From contig CACRSC010000094.1 in NCBI GenBank assembly GCA_902651635.1, positions 29,382-93,381 of the forward strand: a stretch of DNA of 64,000 bases, read 5' to 3'. Every line of letters starts with the position of its first letter. The first letter of the stretch is position 1. Of the stretch, positions 9,982 to 19,884 are shown piece after piece. The position numbers were made by a program, and so were the translations under genes. The DNA is from Mastigamoeba balamuthi (Eukaryota; Evosea; Mastigamoebida; Mastigamoebidae). Below the pieces are notes generated by a model. It saw nothing but the letters and a program-made list of their open reading frames with translations. It was not told the DNA's origin and searched no databases.

Positions 9982-11004
9982 CTACTCAACAAAGTGAATA
10001 CGTCCAGTATCCGGGTCCCTTGTGTACATCTTGCAGGGGGCTCTGCTGTTGGACTTCTGGTACGGGCGAGTGAATTTCCCCTTGAGGTACTCGTCAGTGG
10101 CGCTGCCCACGTCGAGGTACGTGTTGTTGGGGTTGGCGAGGGCCATGTGGTAGAGGATGGCCTTGGCCGGAGGCCCCCCGCTGATCAGGAAGATCCTACC
10201 GCTGTGCGCCCGCGCGAGGGCCGTGAACTGGCTGAGGAACACCTGCCTGAGGTCCTGCCAGAGCAGCGGACCCTCGTTGGGCAGCGCCACAAAGTCGTGC
10301 GCCCACTGCAGGACCCTCGTGGCGTTGGTCTCGACGTTGGCGACGACGACGAAGGGGCTGGTCTCCCGGGTGAAGGCCCTCGTCCAGCGGCCCAGCTCCT
10401 CCTTGAACCTGCCGTAGTTCTCGTTGATGAACACCGTCGCCGTGCTCAGGTACCGCGTGGGCAGCACGACGTAGGGCGAGAAGTGGTCGATCCAGGGGAA
10501 GCACCCCAGCGCCGCGTAGTGCTCGAGCCCCCTCGGCGGCTCCGCGAGGCTCCTGTTGATGTCGGCCCCCAGCAGCGAGGCGCCGCCCGGCCAGTGCCAC
10601 TTGTCGGGGGCCTGGGCCGTGACCTTGTCCCCGCGGATGAGGATGATCTCGCCGTCGCCGTAGCGGATGAACGAGAGCGGCACCCCGCAGTAGAGGTGCG
10701 CCAGCACAAACGGCAGCTCCGCGGGGTCCCGGGGCACCACCCTCGCACGCCTCTCCAGGTCGAACTGCCCCAGCAGCTCGCAGTCCGCGGGCCGCATGCC
10801 CGCCCTGGGCCGCACAGGCAGCGGCAGCCCGTCAGGGCCGAGAGCTGTAGGTGCTGGCCCATACTGGTCGGTGGCCACCGGGACGGACGCGCACGACGAG
10901 CGGCTGCTTGAAAGGGCGCCACTGCCCAGCAGCAGCAGCAGCGGCGGGGCGATGCAGAGGCACGCGAAGCCGAGGAGCGTCTGCCACCTGCCGCAGCGAG
11001 CCAT
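9982..11004 (-). CDS. Type II membrane glycosyltransferase with GT-D fold signature (copy 2)
   Basis: This is an intact second copy of the GT-D gene at 2682-3704: 340 residues, with the same anchor, the same RYGDGE motif and no amino-acid differences that I can find. Because coding and flanking DNA are both the same, the duplication is very recent, or is an assembly duplicate caused by unresolved haplotypes. It is divergent from the truncated epimerase copy starting at 11473. If real, gene dosage of this transferase is doubled while only the left epimerase copy can be complete. Confidence 0.75.
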   Translation of the reverse strand: MARCGRWQTLLGFACLCIAPPLLLLLGSGALSSSRSSCASVPVATDQYGPAPTALGPDGLPLPVRPRAGMRPADCELLGQFDLERRARVVPRDPAELPFVLAHLYCGVPLSFIRYGDGEIILIRGDKVTAQAPDKWHWPGGASLLGADINRSLAEPPRGLEHYAALGCFPWIDHFSPYVVLPTRYLSTATVFINENYGRFKEELGRWTRAFTRETSPFVVVANVETNATRVLQWAHDFVALPNEGPLLWQDLRQVFLSQFTALARAHSGRIFLISGGPPAKAILYHMALANPNNTYLDVGSATDEYLKGKFTRPYQKSNSRAPCKMYTRDPDTGRIHFVE

Positions 11005-11472
11005 CCCTGTCGTGATTGCCGCTCTTTCGTTTGTTGTTCTTGGGTGCGCACACGCCGCAGACAATGTTCCGTGCGGGGACTGCCGGAAACGGGTCTTCGC
11101 CCGACCGCTGACGTCGGCCCTCGTTCGCTTCCGCAAGGCCGCCGGTGTACCGAAGGCACCGCGAAAAAAAAGAGATCCTTCCAAGTGATCGCCCGCTCTA
11201 TCCACAGCCTTCCTCTCGGAAGGCGCCGTGCCGCAGTGGCGCCAAGCCCCGCTCCCCCCACCCCCCCTCCCCTGACATCGTGCGCTGGCGAGGTCCTGAA
11301 CGCCGTGAACACTATTCTCCGGGTGCAATCCCCGAAAGGGCTCGTTCGCGGGGACGAGAAGGGGTCAGGAAACGGACCGGGAGAATTGCCGTACACGCAA
11401 GCAGGAGACAAGGAAGCCACCAGCCCACAGTGCACACACAACAAGGCCAGAAAGAAGCTGGAGGGATCACAC

Positions 11473-12422
11473 ATGGCGCAACGGGCCCTGGTGGCGCTGG
11501 TGGCAGTCAACGTGGCGACGGCGCTGGCGGTTTTCTATTCGCTCTACAGCGGCTCTGGGGCGCACGCAGCGCCTCCGGGCCCTGTGATCTCGGCAGAGCA
11601 GCGGCAGCAGCACAAGTGGGCCCTGGGGCAGCCGTGGGAGGAGCTGGAGCGCCGCGTGGCGCAGTCGCAGCGGCAGGGGCGGCGGGTGGCGCTGGTGGTG
11701 CTCGGGACGCGGCCCGAGGCTGTGAAGCTGGCGCCCGTCATCGAGGAGCTGCGGGCACGGCAGCGGAAGCGGGGGGGCCTTGAGTGCGTGGCCGTCTCGA
11801 CGGGGCAGCACCGCGAGATGCTGGCGCAGACGCTCGGGGCGTTCGGGCTGGGCGGGGCCGTGGACGTGGACCTGGGCCTCATGCGCGGCAACCAGACGCT
11901 GCAGGCTCTGACGCTGGCCGCCGTTGACGCCCTGCGCGCGGTCGTCGAGCGCCTGCGCCCGGCCGTCGTCGTCGTCCAGGGCGACACGACGACGAGCTTC
12001 GCGGCCTCGCTGGCGGCGTTCCTGGCCCGCGTGCCCGTCGCCCACGTCGAGGCGGGGCTGCGGACCCGGAGCCTGCGCCAGCCCTTCCCCGAGGAGTTCA
12101 ACCGCCAGGCCATCGGCCTCGTCGCCTCGCTGCACTTCGCCGCCACGCCCTGGGCCGCCCGCAACCTCCTCGCCGAGTGCAAGGACCCCGACACGGTCCT
12201 CGTCACCGGCAACACCGTCGTCGACGCGCTCCGCTCGGTCCTGGGCGCCGCCCCGCGCTCGGCCGCCCTCGCTGACCTCCTCGCCCGCGCGCGCTCGCGT
12301 TGCGCCGGGGCGGCGGCCGACGAGGCCAAGGGCGGCAGCGGCAGCGACTGCCGCGTGGCCCTCCTGACCGCCCACCGACGCGAGAGCTTCGGGGCACCGC
12401 TGGTCAGCGTCGTCGGGGGCGT
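11473..12422 (+). CDS. Truncated second copy of the epimerase-glycosyltransferase fusion
   Basis: The ATG at 11473 opens the same frame as the left copy: signal anchor, GTRPEA, VQGDTTT, HVEAGLRT, GNTVVDAL and the start of the TAHRRESFG block. After about 316 codons the sequence reaches an N at 12423, and what follows is unrelated (stops and short repeats). The catalytic TDSGGIQEE block, the Gln linker and the GT-A domain are absent. This is either a gene broken at the edge of a duplication or an intact gene cut by a wrong contig join. The single N at exactly the break favours a join. Confidence 0.8.
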
Positions 12423-12423
12423 N
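12423..12423. other. Single-N joint at the end of the inverted repeat
   Basis: An unresolved base lies exactly where identity with the left arm stops. Two other single Ns (24012, 25671) also sit at edges of duplicated sequence, so these look like assembly joints rather than random miscalls. Confidence 0.8.
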
Positions 12424-12583
12424 CCCACTCCCCAAGCCCGATCGCGGGGGAGCGCCTCGATCGGAATATATCTTGCGCGGGTGGGGGCGGGCGGGCTCCC
12501 CCCAAAAAACTGTGTGTATAGTCGAGTATGGAGCACTGGTGTATGTGTGTGATGTATGTATGCATGTATGTGTGTGTGTGTGC

Positions 12584-12652
12584 CTACCCGTGGTGCCCGG
12601 TGTGCCCGTTGTGCCCGTTGTGCCCGTTGTGCCCGTTGTGCCCGCTGCTGCT
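12584..12652. repeat. TG-rich and 9-bp GTGCCCGTT tandem repeats
   Basis: A TGTGTG run is followed by about five copies of a GTGCCCGTT unit, just to the right of the N joint. A TATG-rich stretch lies just upstream (about 12550-12575). Confidence 0.8.
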
Positions 12653-12704
12653 GGCGAGGGCTGCGGGTGGGCCGAGGGGCACGCGCAGCCGGGGGCCCCG
12701 GGGG

Positions 12705-12793
12705 TGCTGCCGGCCCCCAGCAGCAGCAGCGGGGCGACGCAGAGGCAGAGGCCCCGACGAGCGTGCGCCAGCACCAGCGGCTGCGTGCCATCC
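12705..12793 (-). pseudogene. Fragment of a third, diverged GT-D gene (start codon and signal anchor)
   Basis: On the minus strand, ATG at 12791 starts MARSRW..., then ACGCTCGTCGG and CTCTGCGTCGCCCCGCTGC. These align base by base with the start of the GT-D gene (MARCGRW, TLLG, CLCIAPPLLLL). One frame change is needed, after which LCLCVAPLLLLGAGS matches CLCIAPPLLLLLGSG. Downstream there is only low-complexity sequence up to the N at 12423, and no RYGDGE block. It is therefore a decayed or truncated paralogue, or the start of a gene whose remainder was lost at the N joint. Confidence 0.6.
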
Positions 12794-13138
12794 GCGCGCC
12801 AGAGAACCAAACGCGTCCCTTAAAACGCGTCCGTTCAGTGCTCGGTTTGTGTGTTTTCCCGGCTAAAAAACGTCAAAAACCGTACCCCCCCCGCGTGCTG
12901 CTCCGTGACGCGTCCAGACGCTGGGTTCGGAGCTGCTCACTGCTCACTGTGTCCATCCATCTGCTGCATGCCGGGGAGGGAGGGGCACGGAGGGGCGATA
13001 TTGCACAAATATCGGGGGCGAGAAGATACGGGTATCTCAGGGGGGAGAGAAGATGCGGGTATCTCGGGAATACGGCACACACACAAAAAAAGAAGTTCTC
13101 AGCGGGTCTGGTCTGTTCTGTTCAGCTGCTGCGGGCCC

Positions 13139-16100
13139 ATGGACCACGTTCTCGAGGAGCTCCGCGCGCGGGTCAGCGCGTCGTACGCGGGCGCCGACTG
13201 GGGCCTGGACGCCCCTGCGGCCGTCGTCTGCGCGTGCGCACAGGCCGCCTTCGCCGTCGACCCCCGCAGCCGCCAGACCGCCTCCCTCATCGCCGCCCCG
13301 CTCCGCCAGCCCTCGGGCCCCTCGACCCCCGTGCGCCCCCCCCCGCCCCGCGGGGTGGAGAGCGCGCGAATCTGCAAAATATCTTCCACGGCAGATTTTA
13401 AAAAGATTTTTTAGATTTTTCGCGCGCTCTGTTTTTTTACGTTATTAGTATCACTAACACGTCATCGCAGAGGATTGTGGAACTGCGCACCGACGCACCC
13501 GTGATGCCGCTCGCCATCTCGGTGAACAGCAACTCCACGATGCTGCTCCTCGTTGGCTCAGGTACCAAACGAGCGAGAAATCCCGTTTCCAAATAATCTG
13601 CCCCTATAAATAGACTCGAATCTGCGGCATCTACCAGTATCTGACCTCCACCCGCTCGCGCCACGTCAGACCGCGTGTTCGTCGTCCCCGTCGTCCCCTA
13701 CGACCTGCGCAGGCCGACGTCGCCGGTCGTGACCGTCCCCGCGACCGAGGTCGGTGCTGACGTCATCCGTGACGTGCGCTTCGCCGGCGCCGGCCGCACG
13801 TCACGCGCCGTCGTCGACGCGCGCTGGCACCCGTGGAGCCCGCGCCACGTGGCCGTGCTCTCGTCCGACGGCGTCGTCCGCGTCTATGACGTGTCGGCCG
13901 ACGCCTCCCGCGTTGACGTTGAGCTCCGCGCCCCGCGCCCCATCAGCGCCTTTGCGTGGGCGGCGCCCGGCGGCGTGGGCTGGTCCCGCTTCTGCGTGTG
14001 GGCTGCGCTGCAGGTTTGCCCTCCGAATCAATTGACCCGCCCCCCAGTTCCCTTGGGGCTGGTTTCCCGATATCTGATATCCCTTATCTGCGTACGTATC
14101 GTTATTTGGGGCCCAGGGATCCTCGTCGCTGTGCGCGTTCTGCCCGGTGGTGCTGCCGGGGCTCAGCGTGGCGCGCGAGGTGCTCGAGGGCCTGCGCGAG
14201 ATGGCGACGAGCAGCGCGGAGCCGGGCCCCGCGGAGCTGGAGATGCTCGACGTGCTGGAGCAGGTGGCCCAGTGGCCCCTCGAGTCCGACGTCGTCCGCC
14301 TGCGCTGCCCCGAGCGCCTGCACGCGCCCCCCGTCCGCGTCTTCAGCGCCGACCCCGCCGACCCGCCCGCCGTCGTCTCGGCGATGGCCTGCATCGACTC
14401 GCGCGAGCTCACGGGCCTCGTGGTCTGCGCCACGGCCGACGGCAGGGCCAAGTTCCACGCCTTCTTCGACGCCTCGCCCCCGTTCCTCTCCAAGTGTACG
14501 CCCGAGTCAATTGACCCCCTCCCCCTGACCACCCTCCGCGCGCAGCCTCGCTGGTCACCATCGAGACGCTGGACCTGCAGCTCGACGCGTCCTCGCGCAA
14601 GAACGACGCCGAGATGTGCGCCGACCTCCCCCGTGCTTCCAGCGACAATCAATTGATTTGGGCTCCCACTTCGTGTTGGCCGTCCCGCAGAGTGCTGGTG
14701 CCGAACCCCGCGGACCCGCGCAAGCTGTACATGACGCACAGGGAGGGGGCCCACGAGATCAGCCTCGAGTGGCTGCGGGAGCTCGAGGCGCCGGGGTCGC
14801 GGCCGACGCTCTCGGCGGGCACCGCGAGCCAGCTGTTCCGCGTCTCGCCCGCGCCCGAGCCCGCCATCGGCCTGGCGCCGCTCTGGGACCCCGCGGAGCG
14901 CAGCACGCGGCTGCTGGTGGTCTCGCTGTCGGGGGCCACGCAACTGCTGGGCACGCACTCGGCGGCCAGCGCGGTCTCGGGGGCGCTGGTCGGCGAGGAC
15001 GAGGAGGCGATGCCGAGCGCTGCGGCGCTGGGGCTGCCCAAGGAGCCCTGCAGGGTGCCGTACGTGCGGCTGCCCGAGGACCCCGCGGCGAGGCTCGAGG
15101 CGCTGCTCGCCACGGCCGCCGAGTGGAGGCAGCGGCACATGCAGTACTGCGAGGTCTCTGTCGCCGACATGGAGAACAGGTGCACCCACCCTCATCCCAT
15201 CGTCCCACTTCCAGGGGCGCGCAGCACTGCACACGCCCTCGCTGTTCACACGTGCGATGAAGCCGCGCTGCGAACCATAACGCAGCTGCCAACCCAACGG
15301 CTTCATCAAATCAAGACAGCGCACAGACATGTCTCCCTCTGCTGCTCCCCACAGCATCACGACACCCTCTCCTCCTCCTCTCTGCGCACCACTGCTGTGC
15401 ATACGTGTGATGGAGCTGCTCTGCTCGCAAGCAACAGACCCCACAGCTCCACTCAAATCAAGACAGCGAACAGTCTCAGACCCAGTCACAAACACCAGCG
15501 CACTACAGCAACGCTCTCTCCCTTTCTCCCTGGCCGTCGAACTCAACGCGGACGCACACGCCCGGTACAGATACGAGAGCATCACGCAGAACCTGGAGAG
15601 GTTCAGGGAGACGCAGGGGCGGCTGGCGGCGACGCTGTCCGAGGTGGCGCAGCAGAGCGAGGGCGTCGCGCAGAACCTGGCGCGGGTCGTGGGCAACCAC
15701 CGCAACCTCGAGCAGCGCATCGAGATCCTCTTCGACATCTGGAAGGACGTCCAGCCCGAGAAGTCCCAGGCCGAGATCAGGTTCGAGGCCGAGCTCCGCG
15801 ACAAGCTGCACTCTGCCAAGCGCCTCAACGCCAGGGCCGACGAGGTGCGCGCCTGCCCGCTGGAGTGAGTGGTCTGTTCGGTTCGGTTGCTCACCTGTTC
15901 TCTCCTCCTCCTGTGCGCGTGCGCTGCAGCTGTCGCTCATGGCAGACAAGTGCGTCAAGGCAGCAGCCCGCGCGGAGCAGCAGAAGTACGGGGCGACGTC
16001 GCAGGAGCTCGCAGACCTGGGCAAGATTGTTGCCGACGAGTGCGCACTGCACACTGCCCGCTGCTCCCCTCGCCTCCCTCTCCTTTCCCGCGCCTCACCC

Positions 16101-16194
16101 GTCGCCCCGCAGGCACCGAGAGATCGCAGCGCTGCGGGACTCGGTGGTGGCGCTCAGGGACGCCGTCGGCGCGTTCGAGGGCACCGCCAACTGA
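13139..16194 (+). CDS. NUP88: NUP88-type nucleoporin (nine exons)
   Basis: My exons are 13139-13354, 13471-13561, 13670-14013, 14117-14495, 14546-14632, 14693-15179, 15571-15844, 15930-16039 and 16113-16194. All joins are GT-AG and keep frame, giving 689 residues, close to animal NUP88 (about 740). The N-terminal ~520 residues have beta-propeller character (RWHPWSPRHVAVLSSDGVVRVYDV is a WD-like blade). From about 535 to the end it is helical coiled coil (YESITQNLERFRETQGRLAA... IEILFDIWKDVQPEKSQAE... ), as in the NUP88/Nup82 C-terminus that binds NUP214 and NUP62 on the cytoplasmic face of the nuclear pore. It is convergent with the SUN gene 187 bases downstream. The acceptor of intron 5 is placed at 14692 because that keeps LPLLVPNP in frame. 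Intron 6 is unusually long and structured (see 15241-15475). Confidence 0.83.
15241..15475 (+). ncRNA. Candidate structured RNA: two tandem hairpins inside NUP88 intron 6
   Basis: Two diverged copies of one unit (about 15241-15326 and 15395-15475) lie in the 391-base intron 15180-15570. Copy 1 pairs GATGAAGCCG (15256-15265) with CGGCTTCATC (15298-15307), plus an upper stem GCTGCG/CGCAGC. Copy 2 pairs TGGAGCTG (15411-15418) with CAGCTCCA (15444-15451). The arms differ at two positions, and both differences are compensated (A-T to G-C; C-G to T-A). Both hairpins have a similar pyrimidine/A-rich 3' bulge and are followed by the same TCAAATCAAGACAGCG. An intronic guide-type RNA is possible but unproven. 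Confidence 0.45.
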
Positions 16195-16380
16195 CCCCCA
16201 GACTCCCCGCACGCACCGCACGCCGCCCGGCGACAGATAGGCACCAACAGCATTCCACGCCCGCCATCATTTGATTTCATGCATCTATTTCGTCGTATTC
16301 GCGAAAGGGGGAGAGAGGGGAGGGCAAAAATGGAGCGATAAAAACAAGGCGGGAGCAGAGAGGAGCGAGAGCGGGGGCTG

Positions 16381-16970
16381 CTAAGGCCTCCGGATCTTCT
16401 TCAGGACCTCCAGAGGCGGGTTCTGCAGCCGGAACGACTGCGCCGGCGGCGACTTCTTGCCTCCAGTGGCAGCGGCAGCAGCGGCCGAGGCGGCGACGGC
16501 GACGGCGGGGGCGAGCGGGTCGAGCGACGAGGGCGACCTGCGCGAGCGCCTGGGCGAGATGGCCGAGGCCAGCGGGCCGCCCCTGTTCCAGTCGAGCACG
16601 ACGTAGACGCACATGCCGGCGACGAGCACGACGACGCCCAGCGCGCAGAGCGCCACGACGACAAACGTGCTGCGCAGCTCCGTCTCGAGCTCCACGAGCC
16701 GCTGCTGCACGACGCGGTCGCTGCGGTCGGCGGCGGCCTGCGCGGCCCAGAGCTCGCGCGCCAGCCGCTCGTTGCGCTCGCGCAGCTCGGCGACCTCGCG
16801 CCGCTGCGAGTCGTAGCGCAGCGCCAGCTCGCGCATGCCCGCGTCGGCGCCCTCGAGCGCGCGCGCGCACTGCAGCGCCAGGGCGCCCAGCACCGACTGG
16901 TTGTACTCGACGCGCCGCACCCTCGCGGCCAGCGCCGAGAACACGGCCTGCGGCGACCTCTGCTGCTGCC

Positions 16971-17003
<33 letters not shown>

Positions 17004-18247
17004 CGCTCTCGGTGCTGCTGGGGCGGCGCTGCTGGCGCTGCGACGCCGAGGGCCCCGAGGCGTTGGCGCCGCTGCCGCTGCCGCTGCCGGGGGCGGGGCT
17101 GCTGGCGGGGCACTCATCGCTGGCGGGGTCGAAGAGCGGGGTGACGAGCAGCGCGGGCGAGGAGGTCTCGGGGGCGAGCCACGCGCGGGCCGCGTCGAAG
17201 GCGCTGCTGAGGTTGGCGAGCCCGCCGAGCGGCCTGCGCACAGCAAAGAGGCCGCCCAGGACAATCTCCGACGCGCCCGCGAGCTCGACGGCCCCGCCCC
17301 TGTGCTGCTGCTGGGGAGGCAGCGGCTGGGGCTGCGGCTGGTCGGGCCAGTCGTCGCTGTTCATGAGGTCCTCGACGAGGCTGCTGCCGTAGACGCTCAG
17401 CGACGTCAGCGTGCAGAGGCGCTCGGCGCGGTGGTGGTTGCGGACGACGAGGCGCAGGTAGCGTGCCCAGACGGGCCGCGCGAGCTCGAAGGTCTGCGTC
17501 TCGAGGACGTCTGCGGCGCTGAAGTTGCCCAGCAGCGCCCACTCGGCGGCCCGCGCGCGGCCAAAGGCGCCGTAGAAGCTCACGTCGCGGAACGTCGACG
17601 AGAAGAGCTCGTGGTTGCCCAGCGCGATGCTCTCGACGCGGATGGGCTGGCAGAGCTCGACGTCGACCCAGAGCGGCGCGCTGCAGGGGGCCCGCAGGTA
17701 GCGGTCGCGGTTGGCCTCGAGGATGCTCGCCGCCCCCTGCACCCCGCCGCTCGCGCTCACGATCTTCGCCCCGCACGTCTCCGACGCGTAGTCAAAGCCC
17801 CGCGCGCTCCGGGCCCCCCGCGACGCCTCCCCAGCCTCTCCCTGCAGGCAGGATTTTCCCCAAGATTTTCTCTTAGATATTTGGAAAATATCCGAAATCT
17901 GAAAATAAACAGCCAGTACAGATCGGGAAATCACGTTTGATCTGCGCGGGGGTTTTGGCGGGAAAACGTGGCGCGCGGTTAGTCGTGGGAGCAGATCGCA
18001 CGGTGGTGGTCTTGAAGGGGGACGCGAGCGCCGAGAGTGCGTTAGCCAGGCTCCTCACGGCGGCTGCGGGGGGGGAGAGAAGATAGATATTAGTATCTTC
18101 GCGGGGATATTTGGGGGTGTGGGCTGCTGTGCCTTGGGCCCCTGCAGCCATCGCGCGCGCGCGCAGCGGCGGCGCTCCGACGGCGAGGGCGAGGGCGGAC
18201 AGCAGGAGGAGCGCTGCGAGAGCCAGAGCGGCGCGCGCGGTGGTCAT
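16381..18247 (-). CDS. SUCO/Slp1-type SUN-domain membrane protein
   Basis: Proposed exons are 18247-18002 and 17841-16381 (GT-AG, in frame), 568 residues. Exon 1 encodes a signal sequence (MTTARAALALAALLLLSALALA). An in-frame ATG at 18292 would add 15 residues. Residues about 98-240 form a SUN-like domain of the SUCO/Slp1 class: FDYASETCGAKIVSA, ASILEANRDRYLRAPC, LWVDVELCQPIRVESIALG, HELFSSTFRDVSFYG and the closing RYLRLVVRNHH...LSVYG. A Gln-rich linker, a coiled coil (about 412-462) and one transmembrane helix (about 471-495, FVVVALCALGVVVLVAGMCV) follow, then a basic tail. This luminal-SUN, C-terminal-TM order matches the ER proteins Slp1/SUCO, linked to membrane-protein folding, rather than nuclear-envelope SUN1/2. 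The exon 1 boundary is the least certain part. Confidence 0.82.
17953..17966 (+). promoter_or_regulatory. E2F-type site inside the SUN-gene intron
   Basis: TTTTGGCGGGAAAA matches the strong E2F/DP consensus on both strands. It lies in the intron between the signal-sequence exon and the SUN exon, so it could mark an internal promoter or be chance. Confidence 0.35.
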
Positions 18248-19879
18248 GGGCGGGCGCTGTGCGGGTCCAGTCACCCAATTTACCGAATTCAAATATGTGC
18301 CTTATCCACCCAGCACCAAAAGATCTCCGCGTCTTTGGCCCTGACGTCACGCCGTGAACTTTGCACGTTTCCGGAAAAACCGCTGCTGCAGGAGGGGGTC
18401 CGGCTGCGCGCTGCGTTCCGCGTGAGCGCGCTGCCCCCTCAGGCTCTCTACGCGACAAGCCGAGCCAATGGTCAGTACTTCCAGACAGCTTCATATTCCA
18501 ACCTATGTGCAAAATAAGAAAGATCTGAAATGCCACAAAAACCTCGCAGTGTTCAAGTGTTCAATTACTTATTGGCTGTCTGGTATCTTCGGAAATGCCA
18601 ATGAATTTTCTTGCACTGAATTATGTGATACACACTATGCAGAACGAGCAGAAGAACATGAGAGATGAGCAACAGGACCAGGGGGACAAGGATGACAGTA
18701 ACAGTGAGGGGACCCATAGTGCTGAGCCTACCTACCAGCATGCAGGACTGGAACGTGGGATGACCTGCTTCCTCTGGTGCCAGGGAGCTCCAGCCATGGC
18801 AGAAGCCCAGTCCTGACCAGCTTCCTCTGCTTTCTGTAACTGGGGCATTCCAGGATGCTGGGGTGTGCACCAGGCAGCAGGTTGCTGCCATGACCCCCAT
18901 GTGAGAGGTTGCCCAGCAGAGTGCTCTGAGTACAAATGGGCTGATCTCATGGCCTTGTACCCTCAACAGTGCCCTGGAGACATCACCATGGATAGCAGCA
19001 TGATTTCCAAGGAAGTCAGTACCAGAGCAGTATTTCCTTTATTCTTAATTCTAATGTCTGACTCAATTAAAACAAACTGGAACATACCTACCAGTGATCT
19101 GGTCAATAACTGTTTCATGCCTCATGACAGGCCCCCATTGCATGGACCTGTGTGATGTGTATGTGTACTTCTGGGATATATTCTGCATGGAATCCAGCAA
19201 TGAGGAAGTGTCTGGCACCAGCCCCAGCAGCAGCAGTACCAGCAGTAGTACCATCAGACCGTGAGGTACTTAGGGTCCCTGGGGCTCCAGCAAAGTGCAC
19301 GTGGTGATCTCAGCTGTCCATGTAGGCCTGGAACAACAACAACATTGATGTCATGAGTCTCCAGGATGCTTGCATAGCCCTGTGCCAGGTTATCAGTAAT
19401 GCTGTATGTCAAATTCCCTTTCCGTTATTAATACACATTTTTAAATGCTGGTGGCACATAATTATATGCTGGTGGCACAGAGCATATGCCACTGGCTCTT
19501 AAGTATTTGACAGCAACATATAGCACTACTCATTATTAAACCACAGAAAGAGCATAAGAAGGCTATGCAGTCAGTACTGCAGTCAGTTCATACAGTCCCT
19601 CAGCACACGTACAAAGAACCTGACAGCAACCTCTTACCCTGCATCTGGGTCTGCTGATGGTGCAGCAGACACTCTCACATGCTGAGACACTCTCACCCAT
19701 CTTGAGTGCTCTCTGTCACTCATGCCTTGCCCTTCTTAATTGCTTTGTCCTCTAAATAAAAGCAATTGTCCAACAAATGATTTTACACTCAAAATTGTGT
19801 TAGATATGCATCAGCATCGTTGCACATCACTCTATCTGCCATCTTCCTTGCCCATTCCTTATGCAGCACACAGCACAGT
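18248..19879. other. Gene-poor spacer
   Basis: No protein-like frame or RNA gene is seen. Short repeats with TGCTGGTGGCACA occur at about 19445-19500 and belong to the dispersed family noted at 20930-21012. Confidence 0.5.
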
Positions 19880-19884
19880 CCTGT

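Larger units (their letters stand above)
9913..12422. repeat. Right arm of the 2.5-kb inverted repeat
   Basis: Reverse complement of 1264-3773. It begins in the 3' flank of the GT-D gene and ends at the N at 12423, which falls inside the epimerase coding sequence. The spacer between the arms is about 6.1 kb. Confidence 0.95.

Noticed and set aside
13801-15894. 697-codon minus-strand frame across NUP88
   Set aside because: Antisense shadow that crosses NUP88 introns; the plus strand has a consistent nine-exon NUP88 model.
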